Positions 23,531-33,158 of a stretch of DNA of 64,000 nt are shown here, piece by piece (the stretch's first letter is position 1; every line of letters begins with the position of its first letter). Under the pieces are notes generated by a model. It was given only the letters and a program-made list of their open reading frames with translations, did no database searches and had not been told where the DNA came from. The position numbers were made by a program, and so were the translations under genes. The stretch spans positions 124,001 to 188,000 of the forward strand of contig JAXRVH010000007.1 in NCBI GenBank assembly GCA_034640345.1. Reading direction: 5' to 3'. Source of the stretch: Drechslera avenae. Taxonomy: Eukaryota; Ascomycota; Dothideomycetes; Pleosporales; Pleosporaceae.

Positions 23531-26320
23531 ATGGCTGCACCTCTCACCTACGCGAACCTGGATCATAACGACCGTCATTTCTTCGATCATGATCTAGCCG
23601 ACGATTTTGAGCGATTCGCATTCATTCGCTTCTTCGAACACGTCGAGCAGAAAGACTCCAACAATAGACGCCCTCGAACTGGTAGAGGTAGAGTCAAATT
23701 ATGGAGCCGAAGCTCACGTGCAGATTGGGTACGTCGCGCACGAGTCTTTAAGCCCTTACCTGAGATCATGCGTCCTACTTGGATACAGAGTACTGCTGGT
23801 GCTTCTCCAGCTGTATCTCCGCCGTCTTTTGGACCTATCGCACGCCCGCAGCAGGCCTTGACTCTTGTGGCACCAGTAACTTCTAGCATTATGTCGATTG
23901 CACCGGTCGTCATTCCACCACCGCACCCTCTTGTCCTCAGCGTACCAGCTCCTGGTAGTACTGTAGAAACTGTACCTGCACATCCGGTTTCGCCCCATGA
24001 AAAGAACAAGAAACGAGACATCGATTCTACCGATCTCCTGGAAGGTGATGGGCAACCCATCCCTGACAAAAGGGCAAAACCAAACGTTGAATCTACCGAT
24101 ATCGAGCATTCAGCTATCAGCCACTTAACGGATATTGGCGGGGAGAAATGCCCACAGTTTGTTTTATACAACGAGGTTGAGGACAGAAACAACTTCGATG
24201 CCTACAAGGCACTGCCTCCGTCTAAAGAGCAGCGCCAATTCGTCCAGGAAGCTCTGGGTGGTAGGTGGCGCTTCGCCAAGGCACTCCATCAGCACTCTAC
24301 TCGGGCGCCGAAACAAGGATCAAGAGCCGGTATCCCCGATGTATCAACGTTCCTATTTGCAAAGGTCAATAACGCTGGACTTATCGAAGAGCGCGCTGTG
24401 ATCAAATGTAGGGATGTTTCAATCAAGAACGACGCCAGTCACGGTCAAGTAGAGCGGGAAGCTACAGCGACCAATGCCCTTCGGGCTACTAACTGTCGAC
24501 ACTTCCCACAGTCTACCAAGATGCCGGAAGGACTGGATACACAATCGTTGCACTTCAGCCTTGAAGGCTTAAACGATCAGAGTTCTTGGAAGCTAGACTA
24601 CCAAGCTTCGGAATACGCCTCTCATGGCACTCTCCGCGCGCTCATCAAGAACCACGAGAGCGCCAAGCAGCCTATCCCAGAGCACTTCTGCTGGTTCGTC
24701 TTTGGATCAATAGTGGAAGCTCTTATCACCTGTCAGACTGGATATTGCAGCGACGTTCACACGACCCCAATAAGCGGTGGATCCCTACGACCTGAATGGC
24801 GTAGGATGCTCCATTTAGATATCAATCCTAGAACTGTGTTCCTTTCGGGGCCCGACTCCAACTACGACTTCTATCAACAGCCCATACTCGGCAGTTTTGA
24901 CACGGCTCTATGTCTTGATTTGAATCCGGCCAAGCACGAGGCACAGTTCGGCAGTGTTCGGTTTAAGGGCACAAAGTACTGGCAGGCTCCGGAACAATGT
25001 ATGCAATATGCAAAGTCCAAGCAGTATCCCCCATCTAAGTGGGTACTCGACCATGCCACAGATGTATATTCTCTTGGCCTGTTGATTCGCTACATGATGA
25101 TGTGTACGCGATCCAGGCCCGAAGAGCTCGATAAGATCATGAAATGGGAAGCTGATAACTTCGAAAACGAAGCCAACGATCTACCAAATACCAAGGAGTA
25201 TGAGTTTGATCGTTCTAGATACCCCTCGGGTTATTATAGCTCGGCTCTCAAGGATACGGTCCAGTGCTGCTTGGCTTTCCGATCGAAGTTCGACCCTGAG
25301 AAGCCGAACAAAAAGTACCGCCCTACGCTGTTCAAACTTCGGGATATCATCAATGAACAGCTGGCCCAAAAAGATGAAAAGTGGCTTTCCAAGATCGAGC
25401 AGGTACAGGCTAACACCGAGCACAAGATGCGTGTCATCTTCTCTGATGAAGACTCTCGATTTGCCATTGGTACCGAGATGCCGCCGGTGCCTCAAGTCGA
25501 TGTCGCACAGCTCATTGATGCAGGAGCGATAGGTCGTGATAAGAAACAGGCCCGTGAGATATGGGATGCTTATCTTGCCAATGCCAGTAAAGAGCCATCA
25601 TCGGTGAGCACATCAGCCATGTCAGCCATATTCGAAGACGTCGTCGAACGCACCCGTGTGAAGCTTTTCGATCGATTGGCAACGGAACCAGATAGGCGGC
25701 CCCTATACCTCAATGCCCTTTATCATGCCACGAACACGATCCAAAAGTGCATCAATCCAACCGGCAGGTTTAAGCAGCTTCGCCAACAGCTCAAGCCAGA
25801 TTTCTTCGCACCGCGAAATAAACGGATTGTGCTGAAACAGATGCTAGGCTTCAGCAAGATTGTTCTTCGTGAGACGAGAGCCGAGTTGCAAAACAATTTT
25901 GACATCCAAAACGATATGGAGCGCGAGTTGACGCAAGCCGAAGCCAAACTCGAGGCTGCCAGTAGCGCCCGTTACCGAGATGAGGAAATCATCAAGACTC
26001 TAACTGCCAACCTCCAGTTTTTGCAGGAGAAACAGGAGTTAAAGTACAATCAGGCAGCCGTTCTGCAGGACAAGATCTCTTCGCTGGAGTTGTTGCGTGA
26101 TGCAACGGATATTGGAAACGCAATTTTGATATTTGGTAGTGAACTTTGGCCTGGTGAGGAATTGACTGAAGAGCAGGGCCATTGGATGCCAAAGCTTTCA
26201 ATGATACATAAGGGTATTTGGGAGTACTTCTGGGCGAGGCCTGATGGTGTATTTGCTGACAAGGTGGATGATGATGGAGACGATATTGATGGGTACATCA
26301 TACAGGCACTAGCTAGCTAG
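23531..26320 (+). CDS. Kinase-like protein lacking DFG Asp (probable pseudokinase)
   Basis: Single exon, 929 residues. The N-terminus has an acidic/aromatic block and a Pro-rich linker (about 80-170). A protein-kinase-like domain covers about 230-600. The ATP-anchoring Lys is retained in ERAVIKC (about 291), with a following Glu in VEREATA. The catalytic loop reads HLDINPRTVFL (about 428): Asp is kept but the Asn that binds metal is Thr. The DFG position reads SFD (in LGSFDTAL), so the metal-binding Asp is lost. APE is kept (QAPEQ, about 485), as is DVYSLG. Residues about 776-853 form a coiled coil. The protein is therefore likely a pseudokinase or a highly divergent kinase used for binding rather than catalysis. 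No close named relative is recognised. It is divergent from the DUF7587-like gene. Confidence 0.8.
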   Translation: MAAPLTYANLDHNDRHFFDHDLADDFERFAFIRFFEHVEQKDSNNRRPRTGRGRVKLWSRSSRADWVRRARVFKPLPEIMRPTWIQSTAGASPAVSPPSFGPIARPQQALTLVAPVTSSIMSIAPVVIPPPHPLVLSVPAPGSTVETVPAHPVSPHEKNKKRDIDSTDLLEGDGQPIPDKRAKPNVESTDIEHSAISHLTDIGGEKCPQFVLYNEVEDRNNFDAYKALPPSKEQRQFVQEALGGRWRFAKALHQHSTRAPKQGSRAGIPDVSTFLFAKVNNAGLIEERAVIKCRDVSIKNDASHGQVEREATATNALRATNCRHFPQSTKMPEGLDTQSLHFSLEGLNDQSSWKLDYQASEYASHGTLRALIKNHESAKQPIPEHFCWFVFGSIVEALITCQTGYCSDVHTTPISGGSLRPEWRRMLHLDINPRTVFLSGPDSNYDFYQQPILGSFDTALCLDLNPAKHEAQFGSVRFKGTKYWQAPEQCMQYAKSKQYPPSKWVLDHATDVYSLGLLIRYMMMCTRSRPEELDKIMKWEADNFENEANDLPNTKEYEFDRSRYPSGYYSSALKDTVQCCLAFRSKFDPEKPNKKYRPTLFKLRDIINEQLAQKDEKWLSKIEQVQANTEHKMRVIFSDEDSRFAIGTEMPPVPQVDVAQLIDAGAIGRDKKQAREIWDAYLANASKEPSSVSTSAMSAIFEDVVERTRVKLFDRLATEPDRRPLYLNALYHATNTIQKCINPTGRFKQLRQQLKPDFFAPRNKRIVLKQMLGFSKIVLRETRAELQNNFDIQNDMERELTQAEAKLEAASSARYRDEEIIKTLTANLQFLQEKQELKYNQAAVLQDKISSLELLRDATDIGNAILIFGSELWPGEELTEEQGHWMPKLSMIHKGIWEYFWARPDGVFADKVDDDGDDIDGYIIQALAS

Positions 26321-28142
26321 GTCCTACTTTCTTGGATGCAAGCGCGGAAACATGTTCTACAGTAATACATGGGCTCAGATATGATCTTATCAATGGGTTT
26401 GCTTGATCTCTATTTTCACATATGTAATATTTCGGTTACCCTCACTTCTTATTTTACAATATCGTCCTGAACTTCAGACGACAAACACAGAATATCGACT
26501 CTTTTGAGTTGTTGTTGTCGTTGTTGTTTTGGAAGAAGAGGTTTGTAAAAGTGAATTTAAACCTAGAAATTCGAAAATCGGTCGCACCAACAACTTAAGT
26601 GTCTTATCGTCTTTTCGCATCTGCTGACCCATGAATTATAGGGATATTCCTTTTTTTAATGCCAGCAGCAACTCAAAGCATCCTGTATCCCGAAGTGGGA
26701 TTTTATACTTGAGTCCAACAACAAAAGACCGCTGCTCTATCCGGTCTGAACATGTAAGAAATTTTAGAAGGGCCAGGGAGTAACAACACACAATATCAGG
26801 CAATACTTGCTTTTACCTCCTCGACCATACAGAATTATAAAATGACGTCCATTTTTAGCCTTTTCTGGATTAGAAAACAGATCATGTGCGCATAAATCTC
26901 GCTAATTATAGTAAAGTGCTATTCCAGAAGATACAGAAACAGAATTGGTTCGCCCATCGGGCTATTAGATACCACATAAGACATGTTTACATCTGAAGTT
27001 TGGTTTTGAACAAGTAAGCCTTTTTCAGAGAAAGAGTGAACAGGGCAAAACATGGTCTAATGTTCCCAGTCTTCTTAGAGGAATGTTTCGAAAGGTGTCT
27101 TTGAGGGGGAAAGAAGAGAGAGGAAAGAAGCCGAGTTTATATCTCTAACATCTCTACTCACATGCCAAAGCCACCCAGACTTCGCTGGGCAAACTTGGCA
27201 CGTTTTGATACATACATGGTATGGTGTCCCGTTATCTTTTTTTTTCTAAAATGGTAAAAAGCGCAAGATACTTATCTCTATTACTATTACTCTAGAAAAT
27301 CTTCAAAAAGTGAAAGAAAAGACGTAAACCTACCAAGTTCAGGTTTTGGGATGCCATACACGGAATAGAGGAAGGAACTAAGGCGTTTGAATTTTTGGAG
27401 TTTTATTGTCGCGTCTCTCAGCAACGCTCACATAGCACGCAAGGTCTGTTTTCTTTGAGAAAAATATAGGACAGAAGTTCATATACCGGATATTTCTTTG
27501 GGAAAAAAGAGCAATGGGAATGTTTTAGTAACACTTGAATGGAAGAGATGAGGAGTAAAGAAGTACGATGCGTAGTGGTTTATATCCCTTTCACTGCACA
27601 GTCAGCCTCGGAAATAAGGACAGAGAAATCGATGTTCACATAGTGCAGAAAGCCCGCCGAAAACGCACACATGACTATGTCTAGGTGATGTTTTGGTTAA
27701 GCTTTCCTTCGAAAAGGCAGGGATAACTCCATACGACTATGCAAAGGTTTTTTAGAAGAAAAATAAGAAGGGCGGAAACTCCGCGCCTAGCTACCGTAAC
27801 GAACATCGTAAACAGCCGTTTTAAAACACCTTTTTTTGAGGAACGAGTACTAAAGTAAAACATAGCAAATGCCGTTTCCATAATTTTGAACAGGCTCACA
27901 ACCCTACATACATATTTCAATTGTTGATCTTAACAGCTGTTAAAAGGAAGAGAGAGAAGATGCCGAGAGACTTATATAGACAACTAGATAATGGTGCACA
28001 TGATGAGCGCGGGGGATTGTGGGAATTTCAAAGGATTGTTTCGACATCTGTGTAATCCAGCGCGCAGCTACATAGCTCATCTATATGAGAAGGGTTTTAA
28101 GTTTTTAACATGGTACATTCACCAATTCATATCATCCTGCAG
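26321..28142. other. Intergenic, ~1.8 kb, AT-rich
   Basis: Convergent 3' flanks. A short TTG-rich run occurs near 26510-26530, and many A/T runs are present. No frame carries recognisable features. The composition is lower in G+C than that of flanking genes, which may be ordinary for spacer or may reflect decayed sequence. Confidence 0.4.
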
Positions 28143-30707
28143 CTATGTCTTGAAGTCTCCACTAGGCTTAATGGCTTCAGCCTCCCTGTCAAACCGCTTC
28201 TTGAGTTCACTGAGAAGATTGGCATCCTGTTCGCTAGCAGCACGAGACCAAGTCGAAGATTCTCCACTGTCTCTGCCCTGCCATTCCGGTCCCAACATTT
28301 CACCCAAACTAATGAAATCTTTGCGAGTAGTCTTCCGGCGCAGACGTGGATGCCACGTCTGGCCATGCACCATGTGCGTGTGGAAGAGCTGAGGCTCCCT
28401 CAAGAGCGGAGTGCCCCATATTCTGTTTACCTCACGGACATAGTGGGCATATGGCAGAGTGTTTACTCGTTCCATGATTCTGTTTTCTTTTTTGAATGAT
28501 CGGCCGTGACCAAACAATACCACCAGCTGGGCCTGCAGGGCCTTGAGCACAGTGTGGCGATGCACAAAGACACCAAGGTCACGTAACTGCACTACTGTAC
28601 GCAGGCCGACGGTCCATTCAAGGCGGTTGAGAATCCCATGTTGGAGCAGGCGACGACGGTAATGTTTCTTTGCAAGTGGGGAGCCTAGCATATGCTGCTC
28701 TAACTGGGCATTTGGGAGCATTCCCATCCTGAAGCCCCAAACAATGAGCGCTTGCATAAGAGGAGGTGTAAAAAGTTGACGAATGGGATGAAATGCGTTC
28801 TCGGATTGTGTGACCATGGCAGGGAAGTGAAAGTAGTGGTTGCGTTCGGGAAACGCATTACGTAGCTTCGCGGTCGCGGGCTCTAAAAAGGGTGACCGTG
28901 GCAATGATGTGAATTGAATGCTTCCTCTGGGTGCGTACCAGCAAAGTAGCCAAAGCAAGAGTCTTCGGAGCTCTCTGAATCTCCCAAGCATGCCATATCG
29001 GCGAACTATCTCGCGCCAATGGAGCGTCGAGATTGGAGATATGCCACTCTCGAGGATCGTCATAAATACACGTGCAACAAACCGTAGGTCGTCATATTTG
29101 CCAATGGCGGGTCGGCGTCCACTTCGCCGCCGACGTAACAAACTTTTGATAGCGATGAGTGACTCTGGCAGCAGCATGACGCTCCGTATACGCATGCCGT
29201 CGAGAACTTCCATAACGTGCTGCGGTCCAGTGCGTTGAATGTTGACTCGTAGCAGGAGATTCCAAGATTCTTGGCTGGAGTCGTTGTGGAAGAGAGTCAG
29301 AATGGCAAGGGTACGCTGAGCTTGCAACTGATCGCCTTGCTCAAGGTAGTATTCGAGCAGCTTCCGCTGCACGTCTACATCGCCAAAAACATCCGGGTGC
29401 TGGTCGCTCTCTATCATACTGCGTGCTAGGTGCCACTTCTGCTCCATTGCAAACTTCTCCAGAGCCAAGGAGTAGACGCACCCTTTCAGGGCGATACCCG
29501 CTGCCCGTAACTCCTCGAACCTTCTCGGGAGCTCCTCTATTGGTTGTGTTTGCGCCGCCATCGTAAGCACAGCTTGTGGCCCAATCTCGTTGACGCCCAC
29601 CATGGTCAGCCCTTGTATGACAGAAGTGGGGGTAAAGGTCCTCGTCGCAAACATGCGAGCGACAAACGAGTCTTCGAACCGAACCGGAGCTGTATCGGGG
29701 CCCGCCAGGCGCCGTATGAGCTCTTGGTTATATTTGAGTGTATCGCGCTTATGCATCTTCGCGGTGATCTTCGGATCGGGAGGTACTTCATGCGGACCTA
29801 TCTTGACATCTGCAAACAGGCGAATGACTGGGTGTGATGCAACGGACTCTGATGGTTTGTCACCAAGCAAAGTGCAAATTGCATGCCATTGTCGTGCCAT
29901 TGTGATACCTCCCTTCTCGACCAGTGCTGGCACCACCTCATCATAGACATCCTTTTCGTCGCTCTGCCCATATATCTCCAGGAGTGCTTCGTATGCAGCT
30001 GGCTTCCATGTAGACCATCCTGCACGGGCCAAATTTCGTAGGGGCAACTTCTTGAGTTTAAGGTTCCTGAGCAGTGCGTAATGATACTTCAACGCCTGCT
30101 TGGGTCTTTTTGGAAGCCAGTAGGCCATAACCAATTCATAGAGGCGTGGATAGGTTTTGCCCGTCTCACGGAATAACTCCTCTGCATGCTCTATTGCTTT
30201 AGGTACAACCAGGTGGTACTTGATAAAGGTCCCCCACAAGAACTCGGCGTCGGGTGTCTCTTCAGTGGGCAAACGGTATCCTCGATGACGGATAGTTCGC
30301 CAGACATTTCGCACACCCTGCGCTCGATAGAGCCTCTCCTCGTACGCTAGAGTAGCTGCAAGTTGTGATGGGTCATCTTCTCGCTGCGCTACACGTATAA
30401 CATCGTTTGCGAAAATATCAACTGTCGGCTTGACGGCATCGTTGGCATCGTCATTCAGCAGTGCCTCGCGCACTCGGTTTCGGACAGCAATCTCTTTAGC
30501 TGCGTCCTTCAAGCACCTCCATTGGTGCTTTGAGGTAGACCTTGGCTGGTTCGCTGGTCTGCCCGTATAATTGCGGCGGACCGTTTGTGGATAGCAGTAA
30601 ATTGTTACTGTAGAACGTGCGGCGGGGAGTACTGAGCCATTGACGAGGGAACTCAGGAGTCGCAGGGCAGCCGGGCTGGCGAGGGGCCTGTCCAGGGCCA
30701 GTGGCAT
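28143..30707 (-). CDS. Mitochondrial pentatricopeptide-repeat-like protein
   Basis: Single exon of 854 residues. The first ATG is at 30707 (the frame extends one TTG codon further). The N-terminus is basic, rich in Arg/Ser/Leu and lacks acidic residues for about 50 residues (RPLASPAALRLLSS, then VRRNYTGR), as in mitochondrial targeting peptides. The rest is all-helical in character with many degenerate 35-residue helical pairs. Examples are ATLAYEERLYRAQGVRNVWR, AEELFRETGKTYPRLYELVM and RTLAILTLFHNDSSQESWNLLL. This fits fungal PPR proteins that stabilise or activate translation of mitochondrial mRNAs, or assemble the mitoribosome. The target RNA is unknown. It shares a ~240-bp divergent promoter with a small gene resembling cytochrome c oxidase subunit 7. 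Confidence 0.75.
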   Translation of the reverse strand: MPLALDRPLASPAALRLLSSLVNGSVLPAARSTVTIYCYPQTVRRNYTGRPANQPRSTSKHQWRCLKDAAKEIAVRNRVREALLNDDANDAVKPTVDIFANDVIRVAQREDDPSQLAATLAYEERLYRAQGVRNVWRTIRHRGYRLPTEETPDAEFLWGTFIKYHLVVPKAIEHAEELFRETGKTYPRLYELVMAYWLPKRPKQALKYHYALLRNLKLKKLPLRNLARAGWSTWKPAAYEALLEIYGQSDEKDVYDEVVPALVEKGGITMARQWHAICTLLGDKPSESVASHPVIRLFADVKIGPHEVPPDPKITAKMHKRDTLKYNQELIRRLAGPDTAPVRFEDSFVARMFATRTFTPTSVIQGLTMVGVNEIGPQAVLTMAAQTQPIEELPRRFEELRAAGIALKGCVYSLALEKFAMEQKWHLARSMIESDQHPDVFGDVDVQRKLLEYYLEQGDQLQAQRTLAILTLFHNDSSQESWNLLLRVNIQRTGPQHVMEVLDGMRIRSVMLLPESLIAIKSLLRRRRSGRRPAIGKYDDLRFVARVFMTILESGISPISTLHWREIVRRYGMLGRFRELRRLLLWLLCWYAPRGSIQFTSLPRSPFLEPATAKLRNAFPERNHYFHFPAMVTQSENAFHPIRQLFTPPLMQALIVWGFRMGMLPNAQLEQHMLGSPLAKKHYRRRLLQHGILNRLEWTVGLRTVVQLRDLGVFVHRHTVLKALQAQLVVLFGHGRSFKKENRIMERVNTLPYAHYVREVNRIWGTPLLREPQLFHTHMVHGQTWHPRLRRKTTRKDFISLGEMLGPEWQGRDSGESSTWSRAASEQDANLLSELKKRFDREAEAIKPSGDFKT

Positions 30708-30949
30708 CAATAAGACAGGAATATAGGGCGATATCAGTCCATTGGCGCAAGCAACCTTCTCTTACTGTTTGAACCTTAAGCTTGAGCATGCCGAAAGTTG
30801 CTGCTCTCAAACGGGGTAAGCGTCTTGGCACTCGACTTCCAATGTTCCGCCGATGCATCATTCGACCTTGCGACTCAAAGACAACGTCAACCCCACGAAA
30901 CCACCAATTGCCCCCGCAAGCCGCGACATACAAATCTCCACTCTTCACA
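30708..30949. promoter_or_regulatory. Bidirectional promoter, PPR-like / COX7-like
   Basis: 242 bp separate the start codons of two divergent genes that both look mitochondrial. No canonical TATA box was recognised, which is usual for divergent housekeeping promoters. Confidence 0.5.
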
Positions 30950-31452
30950 ATGGCAGGGTACGTCTTCGATAAAGCTATGGGAGCGACGACAGCTCGCGGG
31001 TAGCTCGCGGCAGCTGGTGTAGCCCTCCCCCACGGAGCTCGACACTGACAATCTCCAGCTGGGTTATGCGCGAGAACCGCGTTCCTTACTGGCAACGCGA
31101 ACACCAGAAGCACGATGGACTGAGGACCTGGGAGAAGGTGCGTTAGCGAATATGGAAGAGGAGGGAAGCGCGGTGCGCATTCGGCGTGGTTGAAGAGGGC
31201 ACACCAGCGCTTGGTTAACATGGACACCGTCCTGCAAAGAAGGCGATTCCTAGGAATATACGCTGACATGGAGATTTATAGGCCCGCGGAAAGTGGCTGG
31301 TCCCCGGTTACAAGATCCTCATGTTCACCAGCCTGAGCGCCAGCATGTACATGATGGGTCGTCTCGTCCTTGTAAGTGCAAGCTTTCGAGAACTGCAAAA
31401 ATAGTACTAACAAACTTTGCAGGGACACAAGACCTGGCTGGGCAAGAACTAG
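30950..31452 (+). CDS. Small membrane protein resembling cytochrome c oxidase subunit 7
   Basis: Four tiny exons, 30950-30957, 31059-31137, 31282-31371 and 31423-31452, encode 68 residues. The donors are GTACGT, GTGCGT and GTAAGT, and the acceptors CCAG, ATAG and GCAG. The frame is continuous through all joins. The N-terminal half is charged and aromatic (ENRVPYWQREHQKHDGLRTW). A single membrane segment follows (LMFTSLSASMYMMGRLVL) and then a short basic tail (GHKTWLGKN). The order N-x-V...Q-x-x-x-Q, a basic aromatic block and then one helix parallels yeast Cox7 and animal COX7A. The match is remembered rather than computed. If right, it is a nuclear-encoded subunit of complex IV in the inner membrane. 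Another small mitochondrial inner-membrane subunit remains possible. Confidence 0.68.
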
Positions 31453-32347
31453 ACTGCGCACCACAAACAAGATATCTGGCGAGAGAGGATAAGAGGGTCG
31501 TCTATGTCAATACACAAGCAATCAACAAGCCTTCCATACACTACGGCATCTCTTTTGTCGGTTCAATCGAGCACTGAATTATTGACATTGTGAATGAACT
31601 TTACATGTTGATTCTCCGACTGGCACCGACTAAATAAAGTGAGACTGTAAAAGCCCAGTATTTTCAATCTCTACTTGACATTTCTAGTCGCATCATGCGC
31701 ATTTCTCATGTCCTCCGCCCCCAAGCACTGTCACCGCCATATCTTCAATGGTCTTGTCCAGTTAAGTTCAAACATGTTTGCTCAACTCACATGTCTCAAA
31801 GTCAGAAAACAAGACCCAGCAACACCAAGACAATGCAATACAACATTCTCACCTCACTCCAAGACAACTCAATGTTTTACCTACCCCACCTTGTACGCAT
31901 GGATCAAAGGGGGAAGGAAAGAGAATAACACACTTGCGTTACATTGGTCTAACAATCACAACAACGCACAACAAACCTTTGCCCCCCCTTCACATCAAGC
32001 AGCACTCACTCTTCATGTATAACAAGCCTACCACATCTTTTTTTTCTTATACCTATATGAAGCACATCCACGCTTAACTCTCCCGTCTCATTCTACCAAC
32101 ATCACATACACACACACACACAGAAACTGCTCAGAAGACTTTTACAACCCCATCATCAGCCATTGAACCTCCCTACGCAGACGCCGGATATGTGCTACAT
32201 TCTCGTTACAACATGCTCCCCATCTCCGTTCCGAACACGAAAAACATGCATGCATATCCTACGTATCCGGTATACGCGCTGCAGTCACGCTACTACACAT
32301 GGCATGGACCCGAGTCGGTGTCCGAATCGAATGAAGAGGAGGCAGGT

Positions 32348-32392
<45 letters not shown>
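32348..32392 (+). repeat. (TAG)15 microsatellite
   Basis: Fifteen perfect TAG units followed by TGGCGG. This is a perfect triplet tract and likely polymorphic between isolates. Confidence 0.9.
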
Positions 32393-32395
<3 letters not shown>

Positions 32396-32616
32396 CGGTG
32401 AGAAAGGAGTGTGTATGTGGTGTGCGCAAGGACGACGTGGGAGTCTGAGTGTGGGACCTGGAGGAGGGGGAAGGGGGAAGAAGACGTAAGCGAAGATGAG
32501 AATGTGGTAGAGGGAGAGGGAGAGGGGGAAAGCTCAGAGTAGAAATTGTTGGGAAAAGAAAAACCTTCGGTTCAAGGTAAACGGCTTGTCATGTTAAAAG
32601 CAAACAACGCAAGCAT

Positions 32617-32637
32617 AGCATCATCATCATCATCATC
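32617..32637 (+). repeat. (ATC)7 microsatellite
   Basis: Seven perfect CAT/ATC units, 0.2 kb from the TAG tract. Confidence 0.8.
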
Positions 32638-33158
32638 ATAATAGCGCGGCTAGCTCACCAAAGCACATGCGTTGTCATGATTGTTCCCCCCCAAAAAAAG
32701 TAAAAATACCATTAACAACCTAAACACCCACTCATCCACCCTATTGTACCCAAAAAAGCAGAAGGGTATACGGAGAAAAGTCGTGTATGTATGTACGTGT
32801 ATACGTGCAAACCAGGGGAGTGAGTAAAGTAACATATCCATATTCCATTCCATATTCGTACCCTTCTTGTCATCAAAGAATAGTTCCTTCTTGCTTTCCT
32901 TCTCTCTCTCTCCCCCCTCGCATACAAGCATATACCCAACGTAAAATATGTATATATATGTTCTCATCATTCCCACCCATCATGTTCTTGCACATTAAGT
33001 CGTATCAAACACCCAGGTATCCAAAAGGGGGAGACGGACCAACACATACAACATTGTAGTGTGGCCGCCAACAAGTTTGTAAAAAGAAATACTTACACAT
33101 AATTATAGGATGTATTGTGTATTGCGAAACAGGAACACATGGCGAGAGAAACACTTGT

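Larger units (their letters stand above)
31453..33158. other. Intergenic with microsatellites
   Basis: 1.7 kb between convergent genes. It holds a (TAG)15 run at 32348-32392, an (ATC)7 run near 32617-32637, a CA run near 32108-32121 and CT-rich and GA-rich patches. No gene recognised. It is probably the long 3' UTR of the coiled-coil gene plus spacer. Confidence 0.5.

Noticed and set aside
30496..31269. 257-codon minus-strand frame
   Set aside because: Overlaps the PPR-like start, the divergent promoter and the antisense of the small COX7-like gene; no domain.
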